Shown: positions 16,537-25,484 of the stretch, piece after piece
How the letters are laid out: each line of letters starts with the position of its first letter
How positions within the stretch are numbered: position 1 is the first letter of the stretch
Assembly (NCBI RefSeq): GCF_020564935.1
Contig: NZ_JAJCXB010000055.1
Span: forward strand, 1-47,296
Direction: 5' to 3'
DNA: 47,296 bases
Source: Streptomyces pinistramenti
GTDB taxonomy: Bacteria > Actinomycetota > Actinomycetes > Streptomycetales > Streptomycetaceae
Notes under the pieces: generated by a model
The model's database searches: none
The model's input: only the letters and a program-made list of their open reading frames with translations
What the model was told of the DNA's origin: nothing
Made by a program: the position numbers and the translations under genes

Positions 16537-17424
16537 ATGAGCACGATCGGATTCATCGGCCTCGGCATCATGGGCGGCCCGATGGCGGTGAACCTCGCCA
16601 GGGCCGGGCATGACGTGCGCGGCTGGAACCGCAGCCCAGGGCGGGCGGACGCGCTGGTCGCGGCGGGCGGCCGGGCAGCGGACTCGATCGCCGACGCGGT
16701 GCGCGGAGCGGACGTCGTGATCACCATGGTTCCGGCATCCCCGCAGGTCGAGGCCGTGGCGTACGGACCGGACGGCATCCTGGAGAACGCCGGCGCGGGC
16801 GCGCTGCTGATCGACCACTCCTCGATCACGCCGCAGACCTCCGTCGAGCTGGCGAAGGCCGCGGCGGGCAGGGGCGTACGGGTGCTGGACGCGCCGGTGT
16901 CGGGCGGTGAGGCGGGTGCCGTCGAAGGGGTGCTGTCGATCATGGTCGGCGGCGAGCGGGCCGATTTCGATGCCGCGCGGCCGCTCTTCGACGCGGTCGG
17001 TACGACGGTGGTGCACTGCGGTCCGCACGGCGCGGGCCAGACCGTCAAGGCCGCCAACCAGCTGATCGTCGCGGTCAACCTCCAGGCCGTCGCCGAAGCC
17101 GTGGTCTTCCTGGAGAAGTCCGGCGTCGACCTGGAGGCGGCACTGGACGTCCTGGGCGGCGGGCTGGCCGGCTCCGCGGTGCTGGCCCGCAAGAAGGACA
17201 ACTTCCGCCACCGGGAGTTCACCCCCGGCTTCAAGCTGGAGCTGCACCACAAGGACATGGGCATCGTCACCGACGCCGCCCGCGCGGCCGGCGTCCCGCT
17301 GCCCGCCGGTGCGCTCGCGGCCCAGCTGATCGCCTCGGCGGTGGCCCGCGGAGACGGCGCCCTGGACCACTCGGCGCTGCTGCGCGGCGTGGAACTGCTC
17401 AGCGGCGGGAGCGAGCGGGGGTAG
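16537..17424 (+). CDS. NAD(P)-dependent beta-hydroxyacid dehydrogenase (tartronate semialdehyde reductase-like)
   Basis: About 295 aa. The Rossmann start is IGFIGLGIMGGPMAVNLARAGHDV. The substrate-binding signature is LDAPVSGGEAGAVEGVLSIM, and the catalytic Lys171 lies in GAGQTVKAANQ, as in GarR/GlxR. The C-terminal helical domain ends with the helix carrying LLRGVELLSGG. The best family guess is 2-hydroxy-3-oxopropionate reductase, which reduces tartronate semialdehyde to D-glycerate in glyoxylate and glycerate metabolism; 3-hydroxyisobutyrate dehydrogenase is the main alternative. No gcl or hyi neighbour supports the first choice. The ATG is preceded by GAGGAG at about ten bases. Confidence 0.85.
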   Translation: MSTIGFIGLGIMGGPMAVNLARAGHDVRGWNRSPGRADALVAAGGRAADSIADAVRGADVVITMVPASPQVEAVAYGPDGILENAGAGALLIDHSSITPQTSVELAKAAAGRGVRVLDAPVSGGEAGAVEGVLSIMVGGERADFDAARPLFDAVGTTVVHCGPHGAGQTVKAANQLIVAVNLQAVAEAVVFLEKSGVDLEAALDVLGGGLAGSAVLARKKDNFRHREFTPGFKLELHHKDMGIVTDAARAAGVPLPAGALAAQLIASAVARGDGALDHSALLRGVELLSGGSERG

Positions 17425-17475
17425 GCGGGGCGGGTACGGCCTCGGGCCAGTCATCTGATGGCGGGGCCGATCACC

Positions 17476-17510
17476 GGTCTGGCTGCGGGTCTGGCTGCGG
17501 GTCTGGTTGC
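17476..17510. repeat. 12-bp tandem repeat
   Basis: Unit GGTCTGGCTGCG, about 2.9 copies with one substitution, between two convergent genes. Confidence 0.8.
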
Positions 17511-17523
17511 TGTCGATGCAGGG

Positions 17524-17883
17524 CTAATTGCGGGCGAGGAACGCGCGGGCGGCGGTCACGAAGTCGGCGCGCGCGGCCGTATAGGCGCTCCAGGCGGCGT
17601 CCGGCACCTCGTTCAGCCGGTGGAACGCGCGCAGGTGCTCCATCAGCGCCCTGGCCTGTTCGACGGGGCCCACGCCCTCGACGTCGACCACGTTGAACGC
17701 GGCCTGGGTCGCGGCGTACGAGTCCCGCGTCGCGGCCAGTGCCGCCTCCTTGTCGTCGTAACGGCCTTCCAGGCGGCGCCAGATCACCGCGCCTTCGGCG
17801 TCGCTCGCGGTGAGGAAGGCTGCGTACGCGTCGCGGCGCGCGAGGTACATCAGCGGATCTTTCGTCAACTCGGCCACCTCCAC
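17524..17883 (-). CDS. Hypothetical cytosolic protein, 119 aa
   Basis: A helical, charged protein with regular high-GC third positions and no signal peptide or membrane helix (for example LMYLARRDAYAAFLTASDAEGAVIW and AFNVVDVEGVGPVEQARALMEHLRAFHRL). I do not recognise the family. The start is uncertain: GTG at 17883, a nearby GTG or TTG a few codons in, or ATG at 17850. It stands alone, convergent with the dehydrogenase gene. Confidence 0.7.
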   Translation of the reverse strand: MEVAELTKDPLMYLARRDAYAAFLTASDAEGAVIWRRLEGRYDDKEAALAATRDSYAATQAAFNVVDVEGVGPVEQARALMEHLRAFHRLNEVPDAAWSAYTAARADFVTAARAFLARN

Positions 17884-18214
17884 CGTGCAGGGGTCAGGAG
17901 TCAGCGGTCACCGGTTGGCGGCCAGGGGGACGAAGTATCGGGTGTGGCGGGCGAGTGTTGAAGCCCTTGGGGCGTGGAGGTTCGGACGCGGTGGGGGAGT
18001 TGGGGTGAGCCGGGGGCGCGTCGGCGCGGGGGCGGGGCTCTGACCTGGGGCGGAGTCGGGGCGTCAAGGCCCCGGTGTGCGCCGTCGCCGCCCACCAGCT
18101 GGACGTTCGACGGTGCGCCCCGGTTTCTGCGGCACAATTCCCCTTCGGAGAAAAGAAGTTGACGACGGTGCCACTGCCGAGGCCCGGTGCCGGGGAGCGC
18201 CGCCGCGGACGCGG

Positions 18215-19642
18215 ATGCGATGCCCCGGTGGGGCCGGTGAGGGCGTCGGCGCGAGTGTCGTGGCGAGTGTGGCGGGCGGTAGTGAAGTGGCGGTTGATGC
18301 GGCGGGCGGGGTGGCGGGTGCGCTCGGTGGTGAGCCGCCGGGCGGGCCGGAGGACGAGGGGGCCGGGTGCCGGTGCGGGCGGTGCCCGCAGGGGGCCCGC
18401 GCCGGGCACCGCCATGCGGTCGCCGCGTTCGTGGCGCTGCGCGAGGAGTTCGCCGCCGGCCGCGGGGTGCCGGCCGGGCTCGCCCGCTCGGCGGGAGCCG
18501 CCCGGCAGTGGGTGTCCGACGAACTGTCCCTGTCCGCACAGGCGCTGGCCGAACGGAGCGCCGGGACGGAGACCGGCTGGCTGGTGTCGGTGCGTCGCGG
18601 CACCCTGGCCGTGGTGTGGGGCGGCGTCGCCGCACTGCTGCTGGGGCAGGCGCTGACGGCCATCGGGACGGGCTGGACCGTGCACCGTACGGCGGGGCTG
18701 ATCGCCGCCGTCGTGGCGGCACTCGGCCTGACGGCGACGGCCTGGCGGCACCGCGCGCACGGCGGCGTGCTGGCGCCGCTCGTGGGGGAGGACCGGCGGC
18801 TGTCCACGTCACGGACGGTGGCGGCGGGGTGGCTGGGGATCGTGGTCTATGCGGTGCTGGTGGCGGGGGTGCGGGTGTTGCTGGAGGGGGCGGGGGGTGG
18901 TGCCGGTGCGCGGGTAGGCGCCGGTGCTGGGTTCGGGGGCGGTGGGTGGTCGGTGGGCCGGGGCGCGTCCTCCGGGCAGGAACTGCTGCTCGCCGTACCG
19001 GCATTGCTCGTGCCGGCCGTCGTGTACGGGGTCGCGGTGACGGCGCGCGTCGTGGTCGGCGCGCGGGTCCGCACCGGGCGGCTGCAGAAGCCCGCCGCCG
19101 CCTGCCCCCGTGCCGTGGACCTGCTGGCCGACGACGCGGGACGGGGCAGCTTGGCCGATGCTCAGTACCTGGTGGTGAACGCGGCGGTGGCCGCGTTCGC
19201 GCTGGTCTCCCTGGCCGCCGCCCCCGAGGCCCTGCTGCTGTCGTGGGGCCCGGTCCTCCTGGTGGCCGTGTCCGCCGCCGGCTACCTGGCGGGCAAGTGC
19301 ACCGAGGGCGGCCGGCCGGTCATCCTGTCCGTCGTCCGCGCACGGGAGCTGGGCGATCTCGCCGCACCGGTCCGCACCGGCGACGACATCGAGATCCGCG
19401 GCGCCGGCTTCCTCCCGCCAGGCGCCCGGACCCCGGACCGACTGGCCCAAGTCGTCGTACGGATCGGGGCGGTGCATGTGCCGGTCCCCTTGGTGCCGGT
19501 GCCCGGAGGCTTCGTCAATCCGGCGGACGGAACGCTGACCGTCCCGGTACCGGCCGACGTCGAACCGGGCCGGGCGGAGGTCCGGGTCATCACGGCGGCC
19601 GGTGTGGAGACGGATGCGTATGTCATTGAGGTGCAGGAGTGA
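18215..19642 (+). CDS. Polytopic membrane protein with C-terminal IPT/TIG-like domain
   Basis: About 475 aa from the ATG at 18215; the N-terminal ~55 residues are Gly/Val-rich and the true start may be a little later. A Cys-containing cytoplasmic segment (CRCGRCPQGARAGHRHAV) leads into a helical region, followed by about six membrane segments between residues ~130 and ~365. The final ~105 residues look like a beta-sandwich of the IPT/TIG sort (DDIEIRGAGFLPPG, RIGAVHVPVPLVP, GTLTVPVPADVEPGRAEVRV). I cannot assign a function. The upstream 330 bp contains a leftward promoter region for the 119-aa protein and a short AT-richer patch (18120-18160) that could be this gene's promoter. Confidence 0.72.
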   Translation: MRCPGGAGEGVGASVVASVAGGSEVAVDAAGGVAGALGGEPPGGPEDEGAGCRCGRCPQGARAGHRHAVAAFVALREEFAAGRGVPAGLARSAGAARQWVSDELSLSAQALAERSAGTETGWLVSVRRGTLAVVWGGVAALLLGQALTAIGTGWTVHRTAGLIAAVVAALGLTATAWRHRAHGGVLAPLVGEDRRLSTSRTVAAGWLGIVVYAVLVAGVRVLLEGAGGGAGARVGAGAGFGGGGWSVGRGASSGQELLLAVPALLVPAVVYGVAVTARVVVGARVRTGRLQKPAAACPRAVDLLADDAGRGSLADAQYLVVNAAVAAFALVSLAAAPEALLLSWGPVLLVAVSAAGYLAGKCTEGGRPVILSVVRARELGDLAAPVRTGDDIEIRGAGFLPPGARTPDRLAQVVVRIGAVHVPVPLVPVPGGFVNPADGTLTVPVPADVEPGRAEVRVITAAGVETDAYVIEVQE

Positions 19643-19851
19643 TGCCGGGTGGTGGGTGTGGCGTGCCTGTCGGCAAGGTGTGTCCGTGCCCGGTGTCACC
19701 TCCCTGACGGGCCCGGCGCGTGTGGGCGGCCCGCGGCAGGGGAACGGGCGGCGGTCTGCGGCGGCCTTCGGTGTTCTGATGCGGCGGGTCCGCGGCACGG
19801 CAGCTCCACCGCGGTGGGCGGGCGGATGCTCAGGAGTCCGGTGGGCTTCGG

Positions 19852-19974
19852 TTACGCCTTCTGCGTCGCCGAGTTGACGGGCGGCAGTGCGTCGGGATCC
19901 TCGTCGGCCTGCCGCCGCGACTCGTGGCTCGCGGAGCCCGGCTGCGCCCTGATCCCGATGGCGTTGTGGCTCAC
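19852..19974 (-). CDS. Candidate small protein, 40 aa
   Basis: GTG-to-TAA ORF starting VSHNAIGIRAQPGSASHES and rich in charged and polar residues. 38 of 40 third codon positions are G or C, a strong coding signature in this genome. There is no clear ribosome-binding site; it lies 35 bases downstream of the small membrane protein stop and may be read on the same transcript. Function unknown. Confidence 0.45.
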   Translation of the reverse strand: MSHNAIGIRAQPGSASHESRRQADEDPDALPPVNSATQKA

Positions 19975-20009
19975 CGTGGGCCGGCCGGGGCCGCCACAGC
20001 CGCCCCGCT

Positions 20010-20219
20010 CTACGGCCGGCCGCTCGTGTGTCTTCGGCGGGCGATGGCCCAGGCGGCGGCGGTGATGCCGGAGGCCAGGAGTCCGGCGGGGATGGCGAGG
20101 AAGAGCCAGGGGCCGGGGGCGTGCCAGAGGCCGACGGCGTCGAGACCGTATGCGGTGCCGACGGCCGTGGCGGTCAGGCCGACGATCAGATGGGCCGGCT
20201 CGAACGGATGGCGCTTCAC
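20010..20219 (-). CDS. Small membrane protein coupled to the PspC gene
   Basis: About 69 aa with two membrane helices (AHLIVGLTATAVGTAYGLDAVG and WLFLAIPAGLLASGITAAAWAI). Its GTG start overlaps the PspC-protein stop as GTGA, so it is translationally coupled and probably functions with it. I do not recognise a named family. Confidence 0.75.
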   Translation of the reverse strand: MKRHPFEPAHLIVGLTATAVGTAYGLDAVGLWHAPGPWLFLAIPAGLLASGITAAAWAIARRRHTSGRP

Positions 20220-21721
20220 GGGTGACCTCCCTGCTGGGCCGGGGTGGCCGAGCCGGGGTGCGGTCCGGACGGCACGGTGGCGGACGGTATGCCGGCGTTG
20301 GACGCCGACGGGGGGGCGAGGCCGGGAGCGGCCGCCGGGTGTGCGGCGGGTGCCGGGGGTGTGCGGCGGACATCCACCTGGCCGACGCCGACCCGGAGCT
20401 CCAGGACGAGGGAACCGCGCGGCCTCTCGCCCTTCTTGAGGCCGTTGGCGGGCAGGGTGACCGTCAGGTCCCGCGCACCGGCCGAGATGTGGACGTCGTC
20501 GGCCGCCTCGCCCGGCAGCCGGACGTCGCCGAACCCCAGCGAGATGCGCACGGTTGCCGCCACCTGCGGGGGGAGCCTGACCTCCAGGCGGCCCGCACCC
20601 ACCTCCGCGCCGGTACGGACCGTGCGGCCGTCCTTGACGGGCAGAGCGCTGAGGTCCAACCTGCCTTCTCCGGAGCCGAGTTCGTAATGCCGCTGGACGG
20701 CGGAGATGCTGGTGGGGGTCCAATGACGGTTCTGCCAGTCGGGGCTGATGGTGTCGGGCAGCGCCGTCGACACCGCCAGGAGGACGGACGTCAGCACGAC
20801 CATGAACACCGTGCCGCCTCCGGTGCGCCCCACCCAGGCACTCAGCACCAGGGCCAGCCCGAACACGACGAGCGAGCACGCCAGCCCGGCCTGCAGCGCC
20901 TGGGCGAAGTGGTCGTGCCGCGCGACCGCGAGGGCGGTGCCGGTACCGGCGAGCAGGGCCGTCAGGAACGTCCAGCCACCGATCCGGCGGCCCGCCCGTG
21001 GCCTGCGCCGCGGCGCATCGGAGCGCCCGGCGGGGCCGCGGTCCCCAGGCCCGGGGACGCGCTGCCCGGCGGCTTTGGCGCCGGAGCCGTGCTCGGATTC
21101 GTAGGTGATGTCGATGCCGGGGTGCTCGGGCCCCCAGAGATAGTCCACGCCGACCGGCGTCCCCTTGAGGCGCGCATCGCGCCACCAGGACGGGGCGTTC
21201 GGCGTGGGCGGTGCCTTCGTCTCGGGCGGTGCGTCGGCGACGGCCTGGGCGCTCGCCGCGTCCATCGACTCCGGGCTCTCGCCCTCCGCGTGGCGCTTGC
21301 GCGACCAGTAGGCGGAGCCGGCCACCGCCAGCGTCAGCATGATGGCGAAGGACATGACGCTGCCCTTGCCGACCGTCGTCATGAACAGGCCGCAGCCGGC
21401 CAGCGCGCACAGCAGCGCGGTCAGCGCCGATCCCTCGACGCGGCCGGAGAGCAGCCTGCGGCCCTCGTTCTCGTCCTCGCCGTCGAGCGGGATGAGCAGC
21501 CAGGCGAAGCCGTAGACGATCAGCCCGAGGCCGCCCGCGACGGAGAGCACGGCCAGCACGATCCGGAAGATGACCGGGTCGAGATCCCACTGCCGGCCGA
21601 GGCCGCCGCAGACCCCGGCGACCACCTTGTGCCGCCGGCTGCGGCGCAGCGGCGCCGGCGGCTGGGTGGTGCCGTCGGCGCCGGGCGGTGCCGGATCCTC
21701 GGCGGGGGCTGCATCGTTCAT
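20216..21721 (-). CDS. PspC-domain membrane protein (EsrI-like)
   Basis: About 501 aa. The N-terminal PspC domain is clear: LRRSRRHKVVAGVCGGLGRQWDLDPVIFRIVLAVLSVAGGLGLIVYGFAWLLIPL. Further membrane segments and a ~120-residue loop (to about residue 240) follow, then three more helices and a C-terminal ~150-residue beta-rich domain (GSGEGRLDLSALP, VRLPPQVAATVRISLGFGDV) resembling LiaF/adhesin-like domains that often end such proteins. PspC proteins sense or relieve cell-envelope stress. In Corynebacterium glutamicum a PspC protein (EsrI), a PspC histidine kinase and a response regulator form the EsrISR envelope-stress system; the same trio is present here, split by a kinase gene. The ATG at 21721 is preferred because the family starts just before the PspC domain. 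CCCTGAG repeats lie upstream. Confidence 0.9.
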   Translation of the reverse strand: MNDAAPAEDPAPPGADGTTQPPAPLRRSRRHKVVAGVCGGLGRQWDLDPVIFRIVLAVLSVAGGLGLIVYGFAWLLIPLDGEDENEGRRLLSGRVEGSALTALLCALAGCGLFMTTVGKGSVMSFAIMLTLAVAGSAYWSRKRHAEGESPESMDAASAQAVADAPPETKAPPTPNAPSWWRDARLKGTPVGVDYLWGPEHPGIDITYESEHGSGAKAAGQRVPGPGDRGPAGRSDAPRRRPRAGRRIGGWTFLTALLAGTGTALAVARHDHFAQALQAGLACSLVVFGLALVLSAWVGRTGGGTVFMVVLTSVLLAVSTALPDTISPDWQNRHWTPTSISAVQRHYELGSGEGRLDLSALPVKDGRTVRTGAEVGAGRLEVRLPPQVAATVRISLGFGDVRLPGEAADDVHISAGARDLTVTLPANGLKKGERPRGSLVLELRVGVGQVDVRRTPPAPAAHPAAAPGLAPPSASNAGIPSATVPSGPHPGSATPAQQGGHP

Positions 21722-21766
21722 GGACCCATGGTGACAAGAGCGGTGGAACTCCGGCATCCGTGGGAA

Positions 21767-21796
21767 CCCTGGCAGATCCCTGAGATCGGCCCTGAG
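21767..21796 (-). promoter_or_regulatory. TCAGGG direct repeats upstream of the PspC gene
   Basis: Read leftward toward the gene: CTCAGGG, CTCAGGG and CCAGGG at 12- and 11-base intervals, 46-75 bases before the start codon. The same heptamer is repeated upstream of the PspC histidine kinase gene. Confidence 0.5.
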
Positions 21797-21951
21797 TACC
21801 CCCGATATCACCCGAGCGTTCTCATATCCACCCCGGTGAGCCCCGTGACCATGCCAACCCGTGCCCTGGGGCGACGGGCGGAGATCGACAAGCCGAGCCC
21901 GGAGACTATCGTTGCGCCCTGGATACGTACGGGTTTCCGAAGGGGCGTGCG

Positions 21952-23826
21952 GTGACGGAGGCGGCGTCGGTGGACGAGGGGCGACTGGTCGCCGGGCGGT
22001 ACCGCCTGGTCGAGCGGATAGGCCAGGGCGGTATGGGCACCGTCTGGCGCTCCCGGGATGAGCTCCTGGGGCGTCAGGTCGCCGTCAAGCGTCTGCACGT
22101 CTCGCCCCAGCTGGGAGCGGACGAACTGGCCATGCGCCACGAGCGCACCACCCGTGAGGCGCAGGCCGCGGCGCGCATCAATCACCCCAACGTGGTGGGC
22201 GTGCACGACGTCGTCCACGACGAGGGGCTGCCGTGCATCGTCATGGAGTACGTGCCGTCGTCGACGCTCGGCGACGTCATCAAGGAGGCGGCCCGGGAGG
22301 ACAGTTCGGTCTCGCCCCGGGAAGCCGCCCGCATCGGCCGCGGCATGATCGCCGCGCTGCGGGCCGCCCACTCGGCAGGCGTGCTGCACCGGGACGTCAA
22401 ACCGGGCAACGTCCTGCTCGGCGAGGACGGCCGGGTCGTGCTCACCGACTTCGGGATCGCCGTCGCCAGCGGCACCTCCACCCTCACCAAGACCGGCGAG
22501 CTGGTGGGATCCATCGACTACTTGGCGCCCGAACGGGTCAAGGGCGGCACTCCGGGGCCGGCTTCGGACCTGTGGGCGCTGGGGGCGACGCTCTATCAGG
22601 CGGTCGAGGGAAGGCCGCCGTTCCGGAAGACCACCGCTGTCGAGACGGCCTACTCCATCGCCGTCGACCCGTTGGACCCGCCGCGCAACGCCGGGCCGCT
22701 GGCGCCGCTGATCGAGGCGCTGCTCGCGAAGGAGCCCGGCGACCGGCCGACGTCCGAGGCCGCCGAACAGGCCCTGCGGGCGGCCGAGGAGGAAGCGGAG
22801 ACGGCGCCGATCAGCTGGCCGACGCTGGCCCTGGGCACGGTCAGCCGTGGCGCGGCCGACCAGGCCACCGGGTCCGAGGCCCTCACCCACCCGGTCACCC
22901 CGGCGGACACCGGCAGCGGGTCCGTGGCCAGGGGGACGGGCGCCGGCACGGGGGCGTACTCCGGTGCGGTCCCGGGTGCCGGAACGGGGACGGGGACCGT
23001 CACGGGGACGGGCGCCCCCATGGGCGCCGGCGCGCCGGGCACTGGGACGCCGGGCGTCGGCACGACAGGTACCGGCCCGGCAACGGGCTTCGGCCCTGCG
23101 GCGGTTGGCCCCGCGGCGGTGGGCGGGGCAGGCGCCGCGGGCGGGCTGCCCGATAACGACCGTACGGGCGTCGTGGCCGTGACGCGGCCGCCCCGTAAGC
23201 GCCGCGGTCGCGTCGTGGTCTGGAGCGCCGTCGGCGTGCTGGTGGCCGGCGGCGGCGCGGGCGGCGCCTGGTACGCGCTGCACCACAACGACGGCTCCTC
23301 GCAGGCAGAAGGGAACACCGCCCCGGTGCAGCCCGGCACACCGGCAAGCAGCATCGGGCCGCCGCCACCCCTCCCCGAGGGGATGCACCGCGTCAAGGAG
23401 AAGGATCTCGGCGTCTCGTTCCCGGTACCCGACGGCTGGAAGCGTCAGGTCAAGGACGGCGGTCGGCAGATCGTCTACATCTCGCAGGCCGAACTCGCCC
23501 AGCTGACGGTCAGCGTCCTGGACTTCTCATCGGGCGACCAGGTGCAGCACTTCAAGGACGTCGAGGCGGACCTCAAGAAGCTCTACCCGATCTACGTGCG
23601 CAAGCGGCTTCAGGACACCGTTTTCCAGAGCGATCCTGCCGCGATCTGGGAGTTCACCTTCCAGGGGCGGGCGCGCGAATACCACGGCATCGACCTCGGG
23701 TTCGGCCGCGAGGGCAACAAGGAGTACGCGATCTACGTCTCCGCGCCGAGCGCCGACTGGGAGAAGTACCGGGAAGTCTTCTCCCAGGTGAAGGACGGCT
23801 TCCGCAAGACCGATCCGGCGAGTTGA
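21952..23826 (+). CDS. Transmembrane Ser/Thr protein kinase with extracytoplasmic domain
   Basis: About 624 aa. The GTG start at 21952 has AAGGGG seven bases upstream. The kinase domain is intact: Gly-loop GQGGMGTVW, Lys46 in VAVKRL, HRDVKPGNV (Asp148), DFG Asp166, GSIDYLAPE. A low-complexity Gly/Thr/Ala linker spans ~310-410 (GAGTGTGTVTGTGAPM type), followed by one membrane helix (~420-440) and a ~165-residue outer domain with AAIWEFTFQG, matching AALWEFVWDG of the first kinase. There are no PASTA repeats. Sitting between two PspC genes it may feed into the same envelope response, but this is positional inference. Confidence 0.93.
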   Translation: MTEAASVDEGRLVAGRYRLVERIGQGGMGTVWRSRDELLGRQVAVKRLHVSPQLGADELAMRHERTTREAQAAARINHPNVVGVHDVVHDEGLPCIVMEYVPSSTLGDVIKEAAREDSSVSPREAARIGRGMIAALRAAHSAGVLHRDVKPGNVLLGEDGRVVLTDFGIAVASGTSTLTKTGELVGSIDYLAPERVKGGTPGPASDLWALGATLYQAVEGRPPFRKTTAVETAYSIAVDPLDPPRNAGPLAPLIEALLAKEPGDRPTSEAAEQALRAAEEEAETAPISWPTLALGTVSRGAADQATGSEALTHPVTPADTGSGSVARGTGAGTGAYSGAVPGAGTGTGTVTGTGAPMGAGAPGTGTPGVGTTGTGPATGFGPAAVGPAAVGGAGAAGGLPDNDRTGVVAVTRPPRKRRGRVVVWSAVGVLVAGGGAGGAWYALHHNDGSSQAEGNTAPVQPGTPASSIGPPPPLPEGMHRVKEKDLGVSFPVPDGWKRQVKDGGRQIVYISQAELAQLTVSVLDFSSGDQVQHFKDVEADLKKLYPIYVRKRLQDTVFQSDPAAIWEFTFQGRAREYHGIDLGFGREGNKEYAIYVSAPSADWEKYREVFSQVKDGFRKTDPAS

Positions 23827-23858
23827 CCCGGCGATCGACCCGGCGATCGACCCGACGG
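23825..23858. repeat. 12-bp tandem repeat just after the kinase stop
   Basis: Unit GACCCGGCGATC, two perfect copies and a partial, degenerate third. Confidence 0.8.
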
Positions 23859-23933
23859 GCCGTTCCGACGGACTGACCTGCCGGGCCGACCGCTGAGCTG
23901 ACCGCCGGGCCGGACGCCGGCGAAGGGGCAGGG

Positions 23934-23982
23934 CTCAGGGATCCTCAGGAAACCTCAGGGGTCGCTTCAGGGTCGACCCTGA
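23934..23982 (+). promoter_or_regulatory. Helically phased TCAGGG repeats and palindrome upstream of the PspC histidine kinase
   Basis: CTCAGGG at 23934, CTCAGG at 23944 and CTCAGGG at 23954 are exactly 10 bases apart. They are followed by a perfect 16-bp palindrome TCAGGGTCGACCCTGA (23967-23982) that ends 36 bases before the ATG. This looks like an array of regulator half-sites. The response regulator encoded downstream is the natural candidate to bind it. Confidence 0.6.
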
Positions 23983-24018
23983 TGTCGTCGGCGCCCGCCG
24001 CGTGTGACGATCGGTGAC

Positions 24019-25296
24019 ATGACCACAGCCCCGCCGCGCGCCGGGACGAGCTACGCTCCGGCGCCCGACCCCGAGCCGCCCGTGCGCAAGCTCTACCGCA
24101 GCGCCGACGGGCGGATGCTCGGCGGTGTCGCGCGCGGTCTTGCCGGGCACCTCGGGCTGCCGGTCTCCTGGGTTCGGGTCGTCTTCGTCGCCCTCTTCCT
24201 GACCGAGGGCATCGGCGCGCTCCTCTACGCCGCCTTCTGGTTCTTCGTCCCGCTCGGTGTCGGCGGCGTGGAGGAGCGCCGGCCGGCGGCAGGGGAACCG
24301 CGCAGGCTGCTGTCCCGCAAGCCGGACAAGGGCCAGGTCTTCGCGCTGATCGCACTCCTGGCGGGCGCCCTGGTCGTCGCCTCCAGATTCCAACTGGGCC
24401 GGGGGAACGGCTATCTCTGGCCGGTCCTGCTGATCGCCGCCGGCGTCGCCCTCGTCTGGCGCCAGGCCGACAACGCCCGCCGCGCGCAATGGCTGGAGCT
24501 GGGCCGCCGCAAGGGTGTGCTGCCGGCGCTGCGCGGAGCGGCCGGGGTGGTGCTGGTCTGTGTCGGAGTGACCGGCATCGTCGTGCTCCAGGGCTCGGTG
24601 GCGCACCTCGGCTCGATCCTGCAGGCCGCGCTCGCCGTGGTCGTCGGCATCGCGCTGCTGGCCGGCCCCTATCTCGTGCGGCTGATGCAGGACCTCTCCG
24701 AGGAACGGCTGATGCGCATCCGAGCCCAGGAGCGAGCCGAGGTCGCCGCGCACGTCCACGACTCCGTGCTGCACACCCTCACCCTGATCCAGCGCAACGC
24801 CGACGAACCCCGCGAGGTCGCCAGGCTGGCCCGCGCCCAGGAACGCGAACTCCGCGCCTGGCTGTACAAGCCCGAGGGCCGCGGCAAGGAGGAGGCCGAG
24901 GAGCCGGCCACCCTGGCCGAGGCGGTGCGTACAACGGCGGCCGAGGTCGAGGACCACCACGGCGTCCCGATCGACGTCGTGGTGGTCGGCGACTGCCCCT
25001 TGGACGAGGCGCTGGGCGCCCAGATGCAGGCCGCACGCGAGGCGATGGTCAACGCCGCCAAATACGGCGGCGAAGGAGGCGCGGTGCAGGTGTTCGCCGA
25101 AGTGGAGGGCCGCACGGTCTTCGTCTCGGTGCGCGACCGCGGGCCCGGCTTCGATCTGGACGCGGTCCCCGAGGACCGGATGGGCGTCCGCGAATCCATC
25201 ATCGGCCGGATGGAACGCAACGGCGGCACCGCCCGGCTGCGGTCGGTCCCCGGAGGCGGCACCGAAGTCGAACTGGAAATGGAGCGCGCCGAATGA
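24019..25296 (+). CDS. PspC-domain sensor histidine kinase (EsrS-like)
   Basis: About 425 aa. An N-terminal PspC domain (KLYRSADGRMLGGVARGLAGHLGL ... AAFWFFVPLG, residues ~28-80) is fused to further membrane helices (~105-230). Then come a HisKA_3-like helix with the phospho-acceptor His in VAAHVHDSVLHTLTLI and an HATPase domain (MVNAAKYGG as N-box; DRGPGFDLDAVP as G1). This is the architecture of EsrS and other actinobacterial PspC kinases that respond to cell-wall damage. The ATG at 24019 is used; a GTG five codons upstream is possible. The gene is followed by two ORFs each joined by ATGA overlaps, the second being the response regulator. Confidence 0.92.
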   Translation: MTTAPPRAGTSYAPAPDPEPPVRKLYRSADGRMLGGVARGLAGHLGLPVSWVRVVFVALFLTEGIGALLYAAFWFFVPLGVGGVEERRPAAGEPRRLLSRKPDKGQVFALIALLAGALVVASRFQLGRGNGYLWPVLLIAAGVALVWRQADNARRAQWLELGRRKGVLPALRGAAGVVLVCVGVTGIVVLQGSVAHLGSILQAALAVVVGIALLAGPYLVRLMQDLSEERLMRIRAQERAEVAAHVHDSVLHTLTLIQRNADEPREVARLARAQERELRAWLYKPEGRGKEEAEEPATLAEAVRTTAAEVEDHHGVPIDVVVVGDCPLDEALGAQMQAAREAMVNAAKYGGEGGAVQVFAEVEGRTVFVSVRDRGPGFDLDAVPEDRMGVRESIIGRMERNGGTARLRSVPGGGTEVELEMERAE

Positions 25297-25484
25297 CCAC
25301 CACACCGCGCGGCCCCACCCGCCCCGGACCCGGTGGCCCAGCGCGCTCCCGGCCCGGTGGCCCGTCGTGCCGCCGTATCGCCGTACGGCAGGAACCGTGC
25401 GGGGGCACGGGCCGAGAACGACACGGCGGCCCGCGCCGCGCGATGATGACCAGGCAGACCCCGACGGACGGACGGACGAGATGA
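25293..25484 (+). CDS. Candidate 63-aa ORF bridging kinase and regulator
   Basis: Begins MTTTPRGPTRPGPGGPARS and is rich in Pro, Gly and Arg. Its ATG overlaps the kinase stop (ATGA) and its stop overlaps the regulator ATG (ATGA), so it tiles the 184-bp gap exactly. Third positions are about 80% G/C, a little below the neighbouring genes. It could be a real small protein, or serve mainly to couple translation of the regulator to the kinase; chance cannot be excluded. Confidence 0.4.
   Translation: MTTTPRGPTRPGPGGPARSRPGGPSCRRIAVRQEPCGGTGRERHGGPRRAMMTRQTPTDGRTR

Noticed and set aside
18075..18656. A TTG start with good-looking upstream purines at about 18159, suggesting a frameshifted start of the membrane-protein gene
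   Set aside because: The frame it opens is Arg/Trp-rich with no membrane helices and overlaps the real gene out of frame; no frameshift is needed to explain the locus.
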